Assembly: GCA_038239195.1 (NCBI GenBank)
Contig: JBBSEZ010000474.1
Location: 1-7,619, forward strand
DNA from: JBBSEZ01 sp038239195
GTDB taxonomy: Bacteria; Planctomycetota; Planctomycetia; Gemmatales; Gemmataceae
Length of the DNA stretch: 7,619 nt
Direction of reading: 5' to 3'
Shown here: piece by piece, positions 5,563 through 7,619 of the stretch
How the letters are laid out: the number at the start of each line of letters is the position of its first letter
Numbering within the stretch: position 1 is the first letter of the stretch
Translations under genes and position numbers: made by a program
The notes under the pieces: model-generated
What the model was told of the DNA's origin: nothing
The model's input: only the letters and a program-made list of their open reading frames with translations
Databases searched by the model: none

Positions 5563-6438
5563 TCAGGGCGCCGCGACCGCGACGTCGATTGCTTTTCTTT
5601 CGCGCGCCCCCAGGCGCACGCGCTGGACCGTCTCCCAGGGCGGGTGGAACTTCAGGCGCCAGACCAGGGCGGAGTCGGCGTCCAGCTCCCGCTCGGCGGT
5701 GCGCCAGTCGGGCAGCCAGCACACCAGTTCGTAGTCGCCCGGCGGCACGCGCTCCAGGGCGAAGCGCCCGTCGGCGCCGGAGCGGGCGTAGTAGGGGTGA
5801 TCGTCCACGAAGAGATGGGCGCGCATCCAGTACGCCCCCGAACCGCTCATCAGCTCGACCACGCCGGGCGCCAGCAAGGCCTGCGTGCAGGTCGGGCCGG
5901 GCTCGGGGAAAGCCCGGGCGAAGAAAGAAGCTCCGCGAGCCTGGAGCGTGTGAAAGACGTCCTGCGCCGAGGCCATTTCGAGGACGTCGCCACGGCGAAC
6001 GAAGCCGTGGCCGGCGTCGCGGCCCCCCTGCAGCACGTGCAACTGGTGATCGCGCAGCTCCACGCGGACGGGCAGATGGTCCCACGGTCGGGCGCGGCGG
6101 GGATCGACGCCGCGCAAGAACACGACGGCGCCGGCGACCTCCCCCGCCGGGCCGATGCGTGGGGCGTGCGGGTTGGGCCAATCCTGGGGCGCGCCGCCCG
6201 TCCGGCCCAGCAGAGGCCGGGCGCGCGAGCGGAACGGGGGCACGACCGGGCGAGGCCCCGACCAGGCGATGCGTCCCGTCAAGGTGCCGGCCGTGGTGGG
6301 GTCGAAGAGGCTGGCGGCGTCGGGGCTTGGCCCCTCGGGCGAGGGCGGAGGGGCAGCGGGGCCGTCGCAGCCGAGGGGCAGCAGCAGCAGCGGCAGGGCG
6401 AGGGCGAGGGCGGGCCGGCGAAGCGCGGTTCCGTGCAT
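5563..6438 (-). CDS. Secreted putative lipoprotein with carboxypeptidase-regulatory/cupredoxin-like region, copper ligands apparently lost
   Basis: The 291-residue protein begins with a basic-hydrophobic signal (1-23) followed by Cys24 in LLPLGC. This is a plausible but atypical lipobox because Pro is at -3. A Pro/Ser-rich linker (27-50) leads to TGRIAWSGPRP (54-64), the opening strand of a beta-sandwich. GEVAGAVVFLRG (99-110), a segment around DVFHTLQARG (160-169), and WMRAHLFVDDHPYY (204-217) with GADGRFALERVPPGDYELVCW (221-241) match the layout of planctomycete cupredoxin-plus-regulatory-domain proteins. In those, a CDVHPWM motif supplies copper ligands. Here the matching stretch is GSGAYWM, so the Cys and second His are missing while H163 may remain. 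A non-metal, possibly ligand-binding or structural envelope role is inferred. The start ATG (6436-6438) has only a weak GGAAG 4 bases upstream. The gene lies 105 bp after ubiX. Confidence 0.82.
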   Translation of the reverse strand: MHGTALRRPALALALPLLLLPLGCDGPAAPPPSPEGPSPDAASLFDPTTAGTLTGRIAWSGPRPVVPPFRSRARPLLGRTGGAPQDWPNPHAPRIGPAGEVAGAVVFLRGVDPRRARPWDHLPVRVELRDHQLHVLQGGRDAGHGFVRRGDVLEMASAQDVFHTLQARGASFFARAFPEPGPTCTQALLAPGVVELMSGSGAYWMRAHLFVDDHPYYARSGADGRFALERVPPGDYELVCWLPDWRTAERELDADSALVWRLKFHPPWETVQRVRLGARERKAIDVAVAAP

Positions 6439-6493
6439 CTTGCTTCCGTGCGAAAGGGGCGTGCGGGAGCCACGGCCGCGTTCGGCCAGACAA

Positions 6494-6523
6494 GATGTAG
6501 CCGATGGAGAGGGGGCGTGGCAA
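6494..6523 (-). promoter_or_regulatory. Weak candidate promoter between ubiX and the lipoprotein gene
   Basis: On the minus strand TTGCCA (6518-6523) lies 18 bases before TACATC (6494-6499). The -35 matches 5/6 but the -10 only 3/6. It has the same -35 sequence and spacing as the better candidate at 1092-1121, and would give a leader of about 50 bases to the ATG at 6438. The support is slight. Confidence 0.22.
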
Positions 6524-6543
6524 GACGAGAATGGCTCGCACCG

Positions 6544-7170
6544 CTACTCGGGCCCCTCTCCCCAGCGCTGTAGTAGCTGATGCTCGACGCCGAGTTGATC
6601 GCAGACGCGCCCGACCACGAAGTCGATGGCGTCTTGCAAAGAGCGAGGGCGATGGTAGAACGCGGGCATGGCGGGCAGCACCACCGCGCCGGCCTCGGCG
6701 CAGGCGACGAGGTTGCGCAGCGCGACGAGGTGCAGCGGCGTCTCGCGCGGCACGAGGACCAGCTTGCGCTTCTCCTTGAGGTGGACGTCGGCAGCGCGGT
6801 GGATGAGGTTCTGCGACAGGCCGTGCGCGATGGCGGCGACCGTGCCCAGGCTGCACGGGCACACGACCATGCCGCCCGTCAGGAACGACCCGCTGGCGAT
6901 GCCCGCCTGGAAGTTGCGGAAGTGGTGGTAGTGGAGCCGGCCCGGCCCGCCGCGCACCTTCTCCGCGACCTCGGGGCCGAGCAGGTCGGCGAGGTCGAAG
7001 TGGTCGAGGCGCACGCTGCGCCCCAGCTCGCGTTCGATGACCTCGACGGCGGCGGGGCTGAGCGCCAGGTGAACGGTGCGGCCGGCCTGGAGCAGCACCT
7101 CGAGCAGGCGCGTGCCGTAGGGGGCGCCGCTGGCGCCGGTGATCGCGAGGACGAGGTCGGTGGCGGCCAT
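6544..7170 (-). CDS. ubiX: UbiX-type flavin prenyltransferase
   Basis: UbiX joins a dimethylallyl unit to FMN, making the prenyl-FMN cofactor that UbiD-family decarboxylases need, for example in quinone synthesis. The 208-residue length is typical. Visible family motifs are GASGAPYG (12-19) in the flavin-binding loop, SGSF (93-96), CPCSLGTVAAIAHG (104-117), NLIHRAADVHLKEKRKLVLV (121-140), PRETPLHL (141-148) with the conserved Arg-Glu-Thr-Pro-Leu, and PAMPAFYHRP (166-175). The C-terminal part (SLQDAIDFVVGRVCDQLGV) aligns well with E. coli UbiX. The protein is cytosolic and has no signal peptide. The ATG is at 7168-7170, with GGAG 9 bases upstream. No ubiD or quinone gene is in the window, so its partner enzyme cannot be named. 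The gene begins 58 bp after the nuclease-like gene ends. Confidence 0.95.
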   Translation of the reverse strand: MAATDLVLAITGASGAPYGTRLLEVLLQAGRTVHLALSPAAVEVIERELGRSVRLDHFDLADLLGPEVAEKVRGGPGRLHYHHFRNFQAGIASGSFLTGGMVVCPCSLGTVAAIAHGLSQNLIHRAADVHLKEKRKLVLVPRETPLHLVALRNLVACAEAGAVVLPAMPAFYHRPRSLQDAIDFVVGRVCDQLGVEHQLLQRWGEGPE

Positions 7171-7228
7171 CCGGTCACACTCCGGAGACGGGCTGTCCTG
7201 ATGGGAAGCGCTGCACGGCGCTCCCGGT

Positions 7229-7618
7229 TCAGGGGGAGTCGGACGTCGCCTCGCGTTCGAGTTGTTCGGCCAGGCCCTTGAGGTCGGCCAGCGCGAGGGA
7301 ACTCAGTTCTTCCCGAGGTGTGAGGGGGCGTTTCAGGAACCGCTGACACATCTGGATGCGGCCGATGAGCTCGCCTTGCTCGCGGGCCAGGCGTGCGCCC
7401 TCCTCGGCGAGGCGCTCGGCCTCATGGGCCCTCCGCAGTTCCTCCTTCCAGGTGGCTTGCTCCCACCCCGCCCGGAGGGCGGACTCGTAGCGTTCGCGTT
7501 CGATCTCGCTCTGGGACAGCACTTTGAGCACCTCCATTGCTTGCCGGATCGGCGGGACGTCCAGCGCCGCGGGCAGGGCATCGGTATCCAGCTCCTGGCC
7601 GTGCCGCAGGAAGTAGCA
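7229..7618 (-). CDS. Rpn/PD-(D/E)XK nuclease transposase-family protein, C-terminal part (cut by window edge)
   Basis: Only the last 129 residues are in the window; the start lies beyond 7619. The piece opens with CYFLRHGQELDTDALP and continues VPPIRQAMEVLKVLSQ then ERERYESALRAGWEQ. This is the usual region after the catalytic core of Rpn-like (recombination-promoting nuclease / PD-(D/E)XK transposase) proteins: FLR.G..L, IR.AMEVL, then E.ERE.YE. The rest is a charged coiled-coil-like tail (EELRRAHEAERLAEEGARLAREQ) and a short helical end (LTPREELSSLALADLKGLAEQLE). The catalytic residues would be upstream, so activity cannot be judged. An internal ATG at 7535-7537 could be mistaken for the start, but the family-like sequence continues upstream of it without a stop. 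These proteins are often multicopy and linked to genome mobility. Confidence 0.72.
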   Translation of the reverse strand, partial: CYFLRHGQELDTDALPAALDVPPIRQAMEVLKVLSQSEIERERYESALRAGWEQATWKEELRRAHEAERLAEEGARLAREQGELIGRIQMCQRFLKRPLTPREELSSLALADLKGLAEQLEREATSDSP

Positions 7619-7619
7619 C

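Noticed and set aside
5589..6573. Two plus-strand frames of about 300 codons opposite the lipoprotein gene.
   Set aside because: One is almost entirely Arg/Pro/Ala and both lack any family signature; they are shadows of the minus-strand gene.
4883..6862. Very long minus-strand open frame (659 codons) ending in EF-P, as if EF-P had a large N-terminal extension.
   Set aside because: Residues before the GTG at 5452 are Arg/Pro/Ala-rich low-complexity sequence lying over the lipoprotein and ubiX genes in another frame. A GGAGG sits 5 bases before the GTG, and the EF-P length from there is normal.

Overview
The window reads as chromosomal DNA from a planctomycete, most likely a Gemmata-like member. 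The evidence is very high GC, a DUF1559 prepilin-like protein with an H-X9-DG motif, a secreted protein joining QW-type toroid repeats to HEAT repeats, remnants of an ASPIC/UnbV (CRTAC1-type) protein, and an EF-P with a TPGN loop. This is based on family patterns recalled by eye, not on a database search. Every gene I can support lies on the minus strand. The long plus-strand open frames and the very long minus frame running into the second EF-P gene are high-GC shadows.

In transcription order (right to left) the layout is: the C-terminal part of an Rpn/PD-(D/E)XK transposase-like nuclease cut by the window edge (7229-7618); ubiX, flavin prenyltransferase (6544-7170); a secreted, probably lipid-anchored protein with a carboxypeptidase-regulatory/cupredoxin-like fold that seems to lack copper ligands (5563-6438); a first elongation factor P gene (4883-5452); an 87-bp MITE-like element with 25-bp imperfect terminal inverted repeats and TCA target duplications (4752-4838); a second efp gene about 69% identical to the first in protein (4104-4670); a secreted toroid-HEAT protein (2004-3920); about 1.1 kb holding decayed gene remnants and a candidate promoter (902-2003); and a DUF1559 pseudopilin-like protein (47-901).

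The most notable feature is the pair of adjacent efp paralogs. Both carry Asn at the loop position that is the modified Lys34 in E. coli EF-P. They differ just after it: the upstream copy reads TPGNWRA and the downstream copy TPGNLPS. A small mobile-element-like repeat sits exactly between them. Gaps of about 60-210 bp separate the genes, so there is no tight operon, and nothing shows that they share one pathway. UbiX has no UbiD partner in view. The segment at 1176-1887 looks like a graveyard: an ASPIC/UnbV C-terminus split over three frames, next to the tail of a small transthyretin-like lipoprotein. I found no tRNA, rRNA or CRISPR array.
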